This document shows positions 27,604 to 38,287 of a stretch of 64,000 nucleotides of DNA, one piece after another. The notes under the pieces are model-generated. The model was not told where the DNA came from. It did no database searches and saw only the letters and a list, made by a program, of their open reading frames with translations. The position numbers and the translations under genes were made by a program. Source of the stretch: Lysobacter sp. K5869 (GTDB lineage: Bacteria; Pseudomonadota; Gammaproteobacteria; Xanthomonadales; Xanthomonadaceae); NCBI RefSeq assembly GCF_018847975.1, contig NZ_CP072597.1, positions 1,364,001-1,428,000 on the forward strand, given 5' to 3'. Position 1 is the first letter of the stretch, and every line of letters starts with the position of its first letter.

Positions 27604-30267
27604 ATGTCTTTCGTTTTCCGTCCGGGCCCGTTGCGGGCCCTCATCGCCGGCACGCTCGCCGGCACCGCCGCGCTCGCGGTGTTCGCCAGCGTCGCCCTGC
27701 CGTCCGCGTTCGACGCGGCGCCGTCCGCCGCGCCGGTGGCTGCCGCGACCGCACCGTCGACGTTGTCGGCCGCCGCGCCGTCGCTGGGTTACCGCGCCGC
27801 CGCCGCGCCGTTCGCCGCTTCGCGCGCCGCCGCCGTCGGCGACGCGCGCAAGCAGCCGGCGACCGAACGCCAGTTGTTCGGCGATCACCGCCAGCCGCAT
27901 TCGCTCGCACCGACCCAACGCGCGCCGCAACAGCCCGCGCTGCCCGACCGCGCCGACAGCGCCTACGACGGCGCCGAACTGCGCCGCGATCCGCTCAAGC
28001 GTCCGTCGCTGGTCTCGTTCGCGCGCACGGCGAAAGCCGCCGCGGCCTGCGATCCCAACAGCTTCGGCTCGCTCAGCGGCAACGCGCTGGCTTCGGCGGT
28101 GCGCGCCGCCGCGCCGGATTGCATCAACCAGTTGTTCGGCTTGAGCGGCAGCCAGGCCTATGCGACGTTCCGCGAAGCGCAGATGGTCAGCGTCGCCGAC
28201 GCGCTGACCGCGTCGGCGCGCGCCTACGACGGCAGCAACGCCGGCGGCACGCTGCAGCTGGTGCTGTTCCTGCGCGCCGGCTACTACGTGCAGTTCTACG
28301 ACAGCGCGGTCGGCAGCTACGGCGCCGCGTTGCGCGACGCGGTGCGTCCGGCGCTGGACGCGTTCGCGGCCAACGCGAACTTCGGCCGCATCGACGACAC
28401 CCACGGCGAGATCCTGGCCGAGTACGTGACCCTGATCGACAGCGCCACCGAGAACGCGCGCTATCTGTACGTGGTCAAGCGCCTGCTCGACAGTTACGAC
28501 AGCCGCTTCGACGCGTTCTATTGGATGAAGGTTGCGGTCAACAACGCCTACACGGTGACCTTCCGCGGGCATCAGGACACCGCGTTCCGCACCCTGGTGC
28601 AGTCCGACACCTCCATCGTCGACACGCTGTACAACTTCGCCAACCGCAACTTCGCTCTTCTGGGAACCGACCGCGCGTATCTGGTCTCCAACGCCGGCCG
28701 CGAAATGGCGCGCTTCCTGCAATACGACGGCGCGCTCAAGACCCTGGCGCGTTCGCGCTCGAAGGCCTTGCTCGACCGCAGCTCGATCACCGGCGCCACC
28801 GCGCGGCTGTGGGTCGGCATCGGCGACATGGCGCAGTATTACGACGCTGGCAACTGCGCCTACTACGGCCTGTGCGATTTCGTGCCGCGCCTGGAAGCCG
28901 CCGCGCTGCCGATCCGCCACACCTGCAGCGCCACCCTGACCTTGCGCGCGCAGCAGATGAGCGCCGCGGAACTGGCCAGCGCCTGCGCCACCGTGGCCGG
29001 GCAGGAAGCCTACTTCCACCGCGAGCTCGCCACCGGCGGCGTGCCGGTCGCCGGCGACAACAACGCCAGCCTGGAAATGGCGGTGTTCGACAGCAGCGAC
29101 GATTACGGCATCTACGCCGGCGCGATCTTCGGCATCGACACCAACAACGGCGGCATGTACCTGGAAGGCAATCCCTCGGCGCCGGGCAATCAGGCGCGTT
29201 TCATCGCCTATGAAGCCGAGTGGGTGCGTCCGACCTTCGAGATCTGGAACCTCACCCACGAGTACGTGCACTACCTCGACGGCCGCTTCGACATGTGGGG
29301 CGACTTCAAGGCGGCGATGAAGCAAAAGACCGTGTGGTGGGTCGAAGGCTTCGCCGAGTATCTGTCGTACCAGTATCGACAGGTCGCCAACGACGGCGCC
29401 ATCGCCGAAGCCGCGCGCGGCACGTATGCGCTCAGCACGATCTACGCCAACGACTACGACAGCGGCACCAACCGGGTCTATCGCTGGGGTTATCTGGCGG
29501 TGCGCTTCATGTTCGAGCAGCGGCGCGATCAGGTGAACGCGATCCTGGCGCGCTTCCGTCCGGGCGATTACACCGGCTACGCGACCTACATGGCCGGCAT
29601 CGGCCAGAGCAACGACGCCGCGTTCAAGGCCTGGCTGCCGTGCGTGGCCGATCCGGCCGGCAGCGGCTGCGGCGGCACGCCGAACCAGCCGCCGGCGGCG
29701 AACTTCAGCGCGACCGCGAGCGGCTTGAGCGTGAGCTTCACCGACACCTCCAGCGACAGCGACGGCCGCATCGTTTCGCGCAGCTGGAACTTCGGCGACG
29801 GCACTGCCTCGACCGCGGCCAACCCGAGCAAGACCTACGCGGCGGCGGGCAGTTACACGGTGACGCTGACGGTGACCGACGATCGCGGCGCCACCGCGAC
29901 GGCGACGCGCGCGGTGAGCGTCAGCGATCCGGGCCTGCCGACCTGCGGCGGCAGCGACGCGCGCATGCTCGACCGCAACTGCTCGCGCAGCAACGTCTCG
30001 GCCACGGCGGGCAACTATGCGTACTTCTATCTGTACCTGCCGGCGGGCGTGAGCCAGTTGCGCATCGATACCGCGGGCGGCAGCGGCAACGCCGACCTGT
30101 ACGTCAGCGCCGGCAACTGGCCGTCGCGCGAGTCGCACCAGTACCGCTCGACCAACGCCGGCAACGGCGAGTCGGTGACCTTCGCCAATCCGCCGGCGGG
30201 CTACGTGTACGTGGCGGTGCATGCGGCGAGCGCGTTCTCCGGCGTGAAGGTGAGCGCGCGCTACTGA
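27604..30267 (+). CDS. secreted M9-type collagenase with PKD and PPC domains
   Basis: 887 residues from the ATG at 27604 (AAGGAGA 6 nt upstream). After a signal peptide (LRALIAGTLAGTAALAVFASVA) and a propeptide-like region come the activator/peptidase domains. The zinc motif is HEYVH at residues 552-556, with WWVEGFAEYLSY (Glu581/Glu585 region) supplying the third ligand. About residue 697 starts a PKD domain (SVSFTDTSSDSDGRI, WNFGDG, YTVTLTVTDDRGATATA). The last 110 residues are a PPC domain (YFYLYLPAGVSQLRIDTAG, NADLYVS). It should digest collagen-like proteins outside the cell, in keeping with a predatory or lytic lifestyle. Confidence 0.93.
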   Translation: MSFVFRPGPLRALIAGTLAGTAALAVFASVALPSAFDAAPSAAPVAAATAPSTLSAAAPSLGYRAAAAPFAASRAAAVGDARKQPATERQLFGDHRQPHSLAPTQRAPQQPALPDRADSAYDGAELRRDPLKRPSLVSFARTAKAAAACDPNSFGSLSGNALASAVRAAAPDCINQLFGLSGSQAYATFREAQMVSVADALTASARAYDGSNAGGTLQLVLFLRAGYYVQFYDSAVGSYGAALRDAVRPALDAFAANANFGRIDDTHGEILAEYVTLIDSATENARYLYVVKRLLDSYDSRFDAFYWMKVAVNNAYTVTFRGHQDTAFRTLVQSDTSIVDTLYNFANRNFALLGTDRAYLVSNAGREMARFLQYDGALKTLARSRSKALLDRSSITGATARLWVGIGDMAQYYDAGNCAYYGLCDFVPRLEAAALPIRHTCSATLTLRAQQMSAAELASACATVAGQEAYFHRELATGGVPVAGDNNASLEMAVFDSSDDYGIYAGAIFGIDTNNGGMYLEGNPSAPGNQARFIAYEAEWVRPTFEIWNLTHEYVHYLDGRFDMWGDFKAAMKQKTVWWVEGFAEYLSYQYRQVANDGAIAEAARGTYALSTIYANDYDSGTNRVYRWGYLAVRFMFEQRRDQVNAILARFRPGDYTGYATYMAGIGQSNDAAFKAWLPCVADPAGSGCGGTPNQPPAANFSATASGLSVSFTDTSSDSDGRIVSRSWNFGDGTASTAANPSKTYAAAGSYTVTLTVTDDRGATATATRAVSVSDPGLPTCGGSDARMLDRNCSRSNVSATAGNYAYFYLYLPAGVSQLRIDTAGGSGNADLYVSAGNWPSRESHQYRSTNAGNGESVTFANPPAGYVYVAVHAASAFSGVKVSARY

Positions 30268-30312
30268 TCGCGATTCGTTGAGGTTTTTCCGGGCGGTCTG
30301 CCCTCACCCCAA

Positions 30313-30344
30313 CCCCTCTCCCGCTTGCGGGAGAGGGGCTTTTT
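30313..30344 (+). terminator. Rho-independent terminator after the collagenase gene
   Basis: Near-perfect stem cccctctcccg/cgggagagggg followed by gcttttt, 46 nt after the stop codon. The sequence is also a widely dispersed element type in this group of bacteria, but its position and T-run fit a terminator. Confidence 0.72.
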
Positions 30345-30372
30345 GTCGGCGGCAGCGTTGTAGCGATCGCCG

Positions 30373-30463
30373 CCTGTAGGAGCGGCGTGAGCCGCGACCG
30401 CGACACCGCGTTTACGACGCAAGCGTGCGGCCCCGCAGTCGCGGCTCACGCCGCTCCTACAGG
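30373..30463. repeat. paired palindromic (REP-like) element
   Basis: Forward copy 30374-30402 and inverted copy about 30437-30463 between the convergent collagenase and LysR genes. The pair can fold into a single long hairpin; it ends 12 nt from the LysR stop codon. Confidence 0.85.
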
Positions 30464-30474
30464 CAGCAAACCGA

Positions 30475-31443
30475 TCAGCGATCCGATTGGCCGGTCGCGT
30501 AGTAATCCCCGCGCTCGAACAGCGCCGGCTGGATCAACTCGGTGAACGCCCGCGCCTGCGGCGACAAATACTTGCCCTTGCGTACCACCACGCCATAGCT
30601 GCGTGACGGGAAATACTCCGCCAGCGAGCGCGCCGACAGCCTCGCGCGATCGGCCTCGGTCAGGCAGATCGCGGTGACGATGCTGATCCCCAAGCCCATC
30701 GCCACGTATTGCTTGATCACCTCCCAACCGCCGACTTCCAACGCCACGGTGTAGGGCACGCGGTTCTGCTGGAACACCAGATCGACCATGCGGTAGGTGG
30801 TCAGGCGCTGCGGCGGCAGGATCAGGCCGTACGGGCTCAAGTCCTGCAGGGTCAGCGTGTCGAGCTTGGCCAGCGGGTGGTCGCGCGGCGCGATCAGCAT
30901 CGGCTCGAAGCGGTAGACCGGGGCGTAGCTGAGGTCGCCGGGCACGTCGAGCATCGAGCCCACGGCCAGATCGACGCCGTCGGAGCGCAGCAGGTCGAGC
31001 CCGCCGGCGCCGGTGACGTTGTGCAGGGTCAGCCGCACCTCGGGGTGGGCGGCGCGGAAGGCTTCGACGATCTTCGGCAGCAGATAAAGGATGGTCGAGC
31101 TGCCGGCGGCGACGTTGAGCTCGCCCGCGTCCAGGCCGCGGATGCGTTCGCGGAACACGCCTTCCAGCCCGTCCAGGCCTTCGACCAGGGGGCGGGCCAG
31201 CTCGTACAGCGCCTCGCCCTCGCGGGTGAGGCTCAGCCGGCGGCCGCTGCGCTCGAGCAGGCGCACGCCCATTTCCCGTTCCAGCGCCTGCAACTGCAGC
31301 GTCACCGCCGGCTGACTGAGGTAAAGAGCCTCAGCCGCACGTGAGACCGAACCCAGGCGCGCGGTTTGGCAGAACGCCCGCAGCGGCTTGAGCTTGTCGC
31401 TTTTGTATGCAAATCGCGGACTTAGCGAGCGCGTCGAAGTCAC
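30475..31443 (-). CDS. LysR-family regulator (CysB-like), divergent from aceBA
   Basis: 322 residues. The DNA-binding domain is LRAFCQTARLGSVSRAAEAL, then YLSQPAVTLQLQALEREMG; the effector domain follows with GELNVAAGSSTILYLLPKIV and ends near residue 305. The extended N-terminus (FAYKSDKLKPL) resembles the CysB-like branch. It is divergently transcribed from malate synthase across 133 bp, the classical arrangement for a LysR regulator of the adjacent operon, so control of the glyoxylate shunt is likely. The coinducer is unknown. Confidence 0.88.
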   Translation of the reverse strand: MTSTRSLSPRFAYKSDKLKPLRAFCQTARLGSVSRAAEALYLSQPAVTLQLQALEREMGVRLLERSGRRLSLTREGEALYELARPLVEGLDGLEGVFRERIRGLDAGELNVAAGSSTILYLLPKIVEAFRAAHPEVRLTLHNVTGAGGLDLLRSDGVDLAVGSMLDVPGDLSYAPVYRFEPMLIAPRDHPLAKLDTLTLQDLSPYGLILPPQRLTTYRMVDLVFQQNRVPYTVALEVGGWEVIKQYVAMGLGISIVTAICLTEADRARLSARSLAEYFPSRSYGVVVRKGKYLSPQARAFTELIQPALFERGDYYATGQSDR

Positions 31444-31576
31444 ATGAATTCAATATATAAGCTTAGCAAATGATATGCATTGAAAAAACTTGATTGTCAA
31501 ATACAAGACGCAGCCGCATGGTCTGACTCCAGGGACACGCTCGCTGGGAGCGGTCCTCCCCCACAGGAGTCGCAAC
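31444..31576. promoter_or_regulatory. divergent control region between the LysR gene and aceB
   Basis: Strikingly AT-rich for this genome around 31446-31505 (caatatataagcttagcaaa, then gcattgaaaaaacttgattg). Both promoters and the LysR-binding site should be here; several T-N11-A windows exist but I cannot single one out. A Shine-Dalgarno (aggag) at 31565-31569 precedes aceB. Confidence 0.5.
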
Positions 31577-33211
31577 ATGTCGGCAGTCATGACGCAGTGG
31601 CAGGACCCCCGCCCCGGGCAACGCGGGCCGGGCGAAGGCATCGAGCTCAGCGGCCGCGCCGCCGGCCAGGAGCAGGTGCTGACCCCGGCCGCCCTGGAAT
31701 TCCTGGCCGAGCTGCACCGCCGTTTCGAACCCGCCCGCCAAGCCCGGCTGGCCGCGCGCCGCGAGCGCCAGGCCTTCTTCGACGCCGGCGGCCGGCCCGA
31801 TTTCCGCGCCGACACCGCCGCGATCCGCGCCGGCAAGTGGCGCGTCGCCCCGCTGCCGGCGGCGCTGCTCGACCGCCGGGTCGAGATCACCGGCCCGGTC
31901 GACCCGAAGATGGTCATCAACGCGCTGAACTCCGGCGCCAAGGTGTACATGGCCGACTTCGAGGACAGCACCTCGCCGACCTGGGCCAATCTCATCGCCG
32001 GCCAGCGCGCGCTCGCCGCCGCGGTCGCCGGCACCCTCGAATTCGCCGCGCCCGACACCGGCAAGCGCTACGCGCTCAAGCCGTTCGAGCAGCAGGCCGT
32101 GCTGATGGTGCGCCCGCGTGGCTGGCACCTGGACGAAAAGCATCTGCGCGTCGACGGCGCGCCGGTCTCCGGCGGCCTGTTCGACCTGGGCCTGTTCGCG
32201 TTCCACAACGCCGCCGCGCTCGCCGCCAAGGACCGCGGCCCGTACTTCTACCTGCCCAAGCTGCAGTCGATGGAAGAAGCGCAGCTGTGGAACGACGCGC
32301 TCGACCACATCGAGCGCGAGCTGGAACTCGAGCCGGGTTCGATCAAGGTCACCGTGCTGATCGAAACGCTGCCGGCCGTGTTCGAGATGGACGAAATCCT
32401 GCACGCGCTGCGCACCCGCATCGCCGGCTTGAACTGCGGCCGCTGGGACTACGTGTTCTCCTACCTCAAGACCTTCCGCGCGCACCGCGACAAGCTGCTG
32501 CCCGAGCGCGGTCAGGTCACCATGACCCAGCCGTTCCTGCGCGCCTACTCCGAACTGCTGATCCAGACCTGCCACAAGCGCGGCGCGCACGCGATGGGCG
32601 GCATGGCCGCGCAAATTCCGATCAACGGCGACGAAGCCGCCAACGAGGCCGCGCTGGCCAAGGTGCGCGCGGACAAGCTGCGCGAAGTCACCGCCGGCCA
32701 CGACGGAACCTGGGTCGCGCATCCGGCGCTGATCCCGCTGGCGATGCGCATCTTCGACGAGCGCATGCCGACCCCGCACCAGCAGCACGTGCTGCGCGAG
32801 GACGTGCTGATCATCGCCGAAGACCTGATCAAGCCCTCGTTCGGCACGATCACCCGCGCCGGGTTCGAGGGCAACGTCGAAGTCTGCGTGCGCTATCTGG
32901 CCGCGTGGCTCGACGGCAGCGGCTGCGTGCCGATCCATTGGCTGATGGAAGACGCCGCCACCGCCGAAATCGCCCGCACCCAGTTGTGGCAGTGGCTGCA
33001 TGCGCCCTCGCTGTTCCTCGACGACGGCACGCCGGTCGATTTCGCCCTGCTCGAACGCGCGCTGATCGGCCTGCCGAGCAAGTTCGCCGACCGCGCCGCG
33101 CTGCCGGGCGGGGCCAAGCTCGACGAGGCCATCGCGATGCTCGACGAACTCACTCACGCCACGACGCTGGCCGAGTTCCTGACCCTGCCGGCCTACGAAC
33201 GCATCGATTGA
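31577..33211 (+). CDS. aceB: malate synthase A
   Basis: 544 residues from the ATG at 31577 (AGGAG 7 nt upstream), the standard length of malate synthase A. Conserved blocks include KMVINALNSGAKVYMADFED, the catalytic-region VLMVRPRGWHLDEKH, the LIETLPAVFEMDEIL stretch, GLNCGRWDYVFSYLKTF, and GMAAQIPI. It condenses glyoxylate with acetyl-CoA to malate in the glyoxylate shunt. Isocitrate lyase follows after 160 nt, so aceB-aceA probably share a transcript despite the palindromic repeat between them. Confidence 0.96.
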   Translation: MSAVMTQWQDPRPGQRGPGEGIELSGRAAGQEQVLTPAALEFLAELHRRFEPARQARLAARRERQAFFDAGGRPDFRADTAAIRAGKWRVAPLPAALLDRRVEITGPVDPKMVINALNSGAKVYMADFEDSTSPTWANLIAGQRALAAAVAGTLEFAAPDTGKRYALKPFEQQAVLMVRPRGWHLDEKHLRVDGAPVSGGLFDLGLFAFHNAAALAAKDRGPYFYLPKLQSMEEAQLWNDALDHIERELELEPGSIKVTVLIETLPAVFEMDEILHALRTRIAGLNCGRWDYVFSYLKTFRAHRDKLLPERGQVTMTQPFLRAYSELLIQTCHKRGAHAMGGMAAQIPINGDEAANEAALAKVRADKLREVTAGHDGTWVAHPALIPLAMRIFDERMPTPHQQHVLREDVLIIAEDLIKPSFGTITRAGFEGNVEVCVRYLAAWLDGSGCVPIHWLMEDAATAEIARTQLWQWLHAPSLFLDDGTPVDFALLERALIGLPSKFADRAALPGGAKLDEAIAMLDELTHATTLAEFLTLPAYERID

Positions 33212-33213
33212 TC

Positions 33214-33303
33214 CCTGTAGGAGCGGCGCGAGCCGCGACCGCGAAACGTCGCTGGCGACGCGAGCTTGAAATCCCGCGGTCGCGACTCGCGTCGCTCCTA
33301 CAG
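33214..33303. repeat. paired palindromic (REP-like) element between aceB and aceA
   Basis: Forward copy from 33214 and inverted copy ending 33303. It lies inside the aceBA transcript, where such hairpins often protect upstream mRNA or reduce downstream expression. Confidence 0.85.
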
Positions 33304-33371
33304 ACGGACCCCGAACACCCGCCTCACCTCATCCCCACGTCGTTACGACCCACACGCAAGGAATCGATGTC

Positions 33372-34673
<1,302 letters not shown>

Positions 34674-34695
34674 AGCGCGCGGCGTAAGGTTCGAC

Positions 34696-34727
34696 ACGAA
34701 GGGCCCCGCGGGGCCCTTCGTCGTTTT
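34696..34727 (+). terminator. Rho-independent terminator after aceA
   Basis: Perfect 12-bp stem acgaagggcccc/ggggcccttcgt, then cgtttt. Ends exactly at the stop codon of the convergent DUF1016 gene, so it may work in both directions. Confidence 0.85.
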
Positions 34728-35773
34728 CAGGCGTTGTCGCGCAGCCGCTTGAGGTCGGCCGCGGTCGGCAAGGCCTTGCGCAGTCGCGCCGGCAGGGCAG
34801 CGGAGAGTTTGTACTCGGCCACACCCACGGGCTTGAGCGAGTCGCGCAGCGCGTATTCGACCACGATGCGGTTGCGGCTCTTGCACAGCACGATGCCGAT
34901 GGTCGGCTGGTCGTCGGCATGCCGAAGCGTGTCGTCGATGGCGGAAAGGTAGAAGTTCATCTTGCCGGCGAACTCGGGCTTGAACTCCTCCATCTTCAGC
35001 TCGAAGACCACGAAGCAGCGTAGGTGCAGGTGATAGAACAGCAGGTCGAGGAAGTAATCCTGGCCGCCGATGTCCAGGGGGTATTGATTGCCGACGAAGG
35101 CGAAACCCTTGCCCAGTTCCATGATCAGCGAACGCAGGTGGTCGATCAGTCCGCGTTCGAGATCGCGCTCTTGGGCTTGGGGGCCGAGCGAGAGGAAATC
35201 GAAACTGTAAGGGTCTTTGACGATCTGCTGCGCGAGTTCGGACTGCCGCGTCGGCAGCGTGCGCGAAAAATTGGTCAGCGCCTTGCCTTGGCGGGCATAC
35301 AAACCGCTATCGATCTGGTGCAGCAAGACGGTACGGCCCCAGCCGTGCTCGATCGCCTGGCGCGCGTACCATTCGCGCTCTTCGGCGGATTTGACCGCTT
35401 CGATCAGACGCAGATTGTTGCCCCAGGGCAATTGTGCAACAACCTGTTGCACAATTGCCGCGTCCGGCCAGGCCTCGGCGAAACTGCGCATATATTTGAG
35501 GTTTCGCGCCGAAAAGCCGGTCATTTCGGGGAACGCGCGGCTCAGGTCGGCGGCGAGCCGGTCGATGGTCTTGGCGCCCCAGCCCTCGCGCTCCTGCCGG
35601 GCGAGGATGTCGCGCCCTATGCTCCAGTACAGCACGATCAACTCGCGGTTGACCGACAGCGAGGCCCTGAGCCGGGCCTGGCCGACGCGTTGTTTGATCT
35701 CGTCCAGCAACGTGGCGTAACCGCGTGGGGCGCGGATCGTGGGGGTGGTGGAAGCGGTTTGTTTGCGCGGCAT
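34727..35773 (-). CDS. DUF1016 / YhcG-family PDDEXK nuclease
   Basis: 348 residues from the ATG at 35773 (alternative 35785; neither has a good Shine-Dalgarno). The N-terminal half is the family's helical domain (LIVLYWSIGRDILARQEREGW, with GFSARNLKYMRSFAEAWP and LPWGNN). The C-terminal half has the PD-(D/E)XK nuclease core, YFLDLLFYHLHLRCFVVFELK, with Asp243, Glu258 and Lys260 in catalytic positions. Related proteins occur near restriction systems and mobile elements; here no partner is adjacent, so this is probably a solitary acquired gene. A perfect 15-bp inverted repeat lies in the coding sequence at 35427-35459. Confidence 0.88.
   Translation of the reverse strand: MPRKQTASTTPTIRAPRGYATLLDEIKQRVGQARLRASLSVNRELIVLYWSIGRDILARQEREGWGAKTIDRLAADLSRAFPEMTGFSARNLKYMRSFAEAWPDAAIVQQVVAQLPWGNNLRLIEAVKSAEEREWYARQAIEHGWGRTVLLHQIDSGLYARQGKALTNFSRTLPTRQSELAQQIVKDPYSFDFLSLGPQAQERDLERGLIDHLRSLIMELGKGFAFVGNQYPLDIGGQDYFLDLLFYHLHLRCFVVFELKMEEFKPEFAGKMNFYLSAIDDTLRHADDQPTIGIVLCKSRNRIVVEYALRDSLKPVGVAEYKLSAALPARLRKALPTAADLKRLRDNA
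35427..35459. repeat. perfect 15-bp inverted repeat inside the DUF1016 gene
   Basis: Arms ggcaattgtgcaaca and tgttgcacaattgcc with a 3-nt spacer. It encodes the AIVQQVVAQLP segment ahead of the conserved PWGNN. It is AT-rich for this genome. Confidence 0.85.
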
Positions 35774-35883
35774 GACGAACCGCATCGGATCGTGGCGCCG
35801 ATAGCGGACGCGGCGCCTTGCGTGCCCGCCGACGCCGGCGCCGTAGGCCGCCGCCCAGGAGGGCGACGGCGCGCGCGGCTCGC

Positions 35884-37968
35884 TTACTTCTTCACTTCCT
35901 GCGTGTGCGTCTTCAACGCCGCCTCCAACCCCTGCACCCCTTCGGCGCCCGCCGGCACGGTGATGCTGGAACCCTTGAAGTCCGCACCGATCGGCTGCGC
36001 GCGTCCGCCCAGGCACTGGGCGAGGAAACCCTCGGCCACCGCGGTGAACGCCATCGAGTTCTCCGGGCGGGCGAAGCCGTGGCCTTCGTCGGGGAACAGC
36101 ACGTAGGTGACCGGGATGTTCTTCTTGCGCATCGCCTCGACGATCTGGTCGCTCTCGGCTTGATTGACGCGCGGGTCGTTGGCGCCCTGGCCGATCAGCA
36201 GCGGTTTGTCGATCTGGTCGACCCGGGTGATCGGCGAGCGTTCGGCCAGTTGCTTGCGGCCGGCTTCGGTGCGCGGGTCGCCCATGCGCCGGGCGAACTG
36301 TTCGAAGATGCTGGCCCAGTAGGGCGGGATGGTCTTGAGCAGGGTTTCCAGGTTGGACGGGCCGACGATATCGACGCCGCACTTGAACGCGTCGGGGGTG
36401 AAGGTCAGGCCGACCAGCGTGGCGTAGCCGCCGTAGCTGCCGCCCATGATCGCGACGTTCTCCTTCGTACTCACGCCCTGTTTCACCGCCCACTGCGCGG
36501 CGTCGATCAGGTCGTCGTGCATCTTGCCGGCCCATTCGCCGTCGCCGGCGTTGATGAAGTTCTTGCCGAAGCCGGTGGAGCCGCGGTAATTCACCCGCAG
36601 CGAGGCGTAGCCGCGGTTGGCCAGCCACTGCGCGTAGGCGTGGTAGCCGTAGTAGTCGCGCGCCCACGGGCCGCCGTGGACGAACAGCACCAGCGGCACC
36701 GGGCGGTCGGGGTTGCCGTCGCGGTCGGCGTCGGCGTTCTTGGGCAGGCTGAGGTAGCTGACCAAGGTCTTGCCGTCGCGCGAGGGGATCTCGACCGGCC
36801 ACATCGGCACCAAGGGCTGGCCGTCCAGCGCCGGGCGGGTGGAGAACAAGCGGGTCAGCGTCGGCTCGGCGCCGCCACGGCGATACACGTAGGTGGTGCC
36901 CGGCGCTTCGGCGGCGCCGTAGGAGACCACCCAGGTCTTGTCGTCGAGGCTGCGCGAATCCACCGACACGTCGCCGTCGCCGAGCTTTCGCTGCAGCCAT
37001 TGCAGGTCCTTGCCGATCGCCGGATCCAAGGCTTTCCACTGTTGCCGCAGGTAATAGACCGACGCGGCCTGGATGCGGTCGCTGGACGGATCGGCGAGCG
37101 AACGGCCGACATCGGCGCGCGCGTCTTCCAGCAACAAGGTCTTCTTGCCGTCGGCGTCGAGCGCGTACAGCGCCGCGGTGTCGCGGCCGCGCGAGTCGGT
37201 CATGTACAAGGTGCGGCCGTCGTCGGTGTAGCCGTCGTACTCGGTGGTCTGGCTGTCCTCGAAGGGAATCGTGTCGACCACCTTCCAGCCGCCCTGGCCG
37301 TCGGCGGCGAGCAATTCGCCGCCGCCGTCCTCGCGCGCGCGGGTGGCGCGGCCGACCTTCAGATCGCCGTCGGCGAGATAGCCGGAGAAGCGCTCGCTGT
37401 TGCGCAAGACCAACTTGCGCTGGCCGCTGGCGAGGTCGACTTCGTACAAGTCGTGCCACTTCGCGTCGCGGTCGTTCATGCCGACCAGGATGCGGTCGGG
37501 GTGGCGGTGGGCGAGGCGGACCAGATTGGCGCGGGTCTTGGGATAGGCGGTGAGGTCGCGCGCCGCGCCGGGCTTGGCCACGTCGACCGCGTAGAGATGG
37601 AAGTTCTCGTCGCCGCCGCTGTCGCGCGTATACAGCAGCGTCCCGCTGCGGTAGCTCCAGGTGTAGTTGCGGATGCCGCGCGCGGCGTCGTCGGTGACCG
37701 CGCGCGCCTGGGCCGGGTCGTCCACCGGCGCCACCCACACGTTCATGACGCCCTTCACCGGCGCCAGCCAGCTCAGGTAGCGGCCGTCGGGGCTGAGCGC
37801 GGCGGCGCTGCGTTCGGGGTTGCCGAACAGGGCCGAGCGCGGGATCAGCGCGGTGTCGGCCGACGCCGCGTCGGCGGCGAGCGCCGGGGCGGCGGGCAGG
37901 GCGGCGAGCAGGGCCAGAGCGAGCGCCGCGGGCGACAGGCGCGGGCGGCGGTGCGGACGTGCGGGCAT
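35884..37968 (-). CDS. secreted S9 family peptidase (acylaminoacyl/dipeptidyl-peptidase type)
   Basis: 694 residues from the ATG at 37968 (GGAGAA 7 nt upstream) with signal peptide LALALLAALPAAPALA. Residues about 40-390 form a beta-propeller with WD40/TolB-like blades (ALSPDGRYLSWLAPVKGV, DDGRTLYMTDSRG). The alpha/beta-hydrolase domain follows: VLFVHGGPWARDYYGYHAYA, the nucleophile GGSYGGYATLVGLT, and the His in FPDEGHGFARPENS. It removes short peptides or acylated residues in the periplasm or outside the cell. It stands alone between divergent and convergent neighbours. Confidence 0.92.
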   Translation of the reverse strand: MPARPHRRPRLSPAALALALLAALPAAPALAADAASADTALIPRSALFGNPERSAAALSPDGRYLSWLAPVKGVMNVWVAPVDDPAQARAVTDDAARGIRNYTWSYRSGTLLYTRDSGGDENFHLYAVDVAKPGAARDLTAYPKTRANLVRLAHRHPDRILVGMNDRDAKWHDLYEVDLASGQRKLVLRNSERFSGYLADGDLKVGRATRAREDGGGELLAADGQGGWKVVDTIPFEDSQTTEYDGYTDDGRTLYMTDSRGRDTAALYALDADGKKTLLLEDARADVGRSLADPSSDRIQAASVYYLRQQWKALDPAIGKDLQWLQRKLGDGDVSVDSRSLDDKTWVVSYGAAEAPGTTYVYRRGGAEPTLTRLFSTRPALDGQPLVPMWPVEIPSRDGKTLVSYLSLPKNADADRDGNPDRPVPLVLFVHGGPWARDYYGYHAYAQWLANRGYASLRVNYRGSTGFGKNFINAGDGEWAGKMHDDLIDAAQWAVKQGVSTKENVAIMGGSYGGYATLVGLTFTPDAFKCGVDIVGPSNLETLLKTIPPYWASIFEQFARRMGDPRTEAGRKQLAERSPITRVDQIDKPLLIGQGANDPRVNQAESDQIVEAMRKKNIPVTYVLFPDEGHGFARPENSMAFTAVAEGFLAQCLGGRAQPIGADFKGSSITVPAGAEGVQGLEAALKTHTQEVKK

Positions 37969-38287
37969 GGGCGGTTCTCCGTTTCCGTGACAGGTCGGGG
38001 TCGAGTATGAACAGCATCGGGCCCGGGCCGAGCAGTGCCGAAGGCCATGCCGGGGCCGATATGAATGCGACCGGGTCTGCGTCGCGCACCTGTTGCGCCG
38101 CTGCAACGCCGCCGTCGCGCCCCGGCGCGAACAGCGGGATTACACTCGCGGCCGAACAGGGGGAGATGTGCGATAGGGCGCGGCTGAGCGTGGCCGTTCC
38201 TGCCCCCTGGCGGCGTTAGTTGCTCAGACTCAGGTGCTATCCTGCCGTCAAAGTTCCACAGGGGAAGTGGGGCGCGGGGAGATCGGG

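Noticed and set aside
27589..30222. 877-residue frame antisense to the collagenase
   Set aside because: Shadow frame of a high-GC gene; no motif, signal or Shine-Dalgarno.
34727..35773. Part of a restriction-modification or toxin-antitoxin module
   Set aside because: No methyltransferase, specificity subunit or small partner gene is adjacent; neighbours are aceA and an S9 peptidase.
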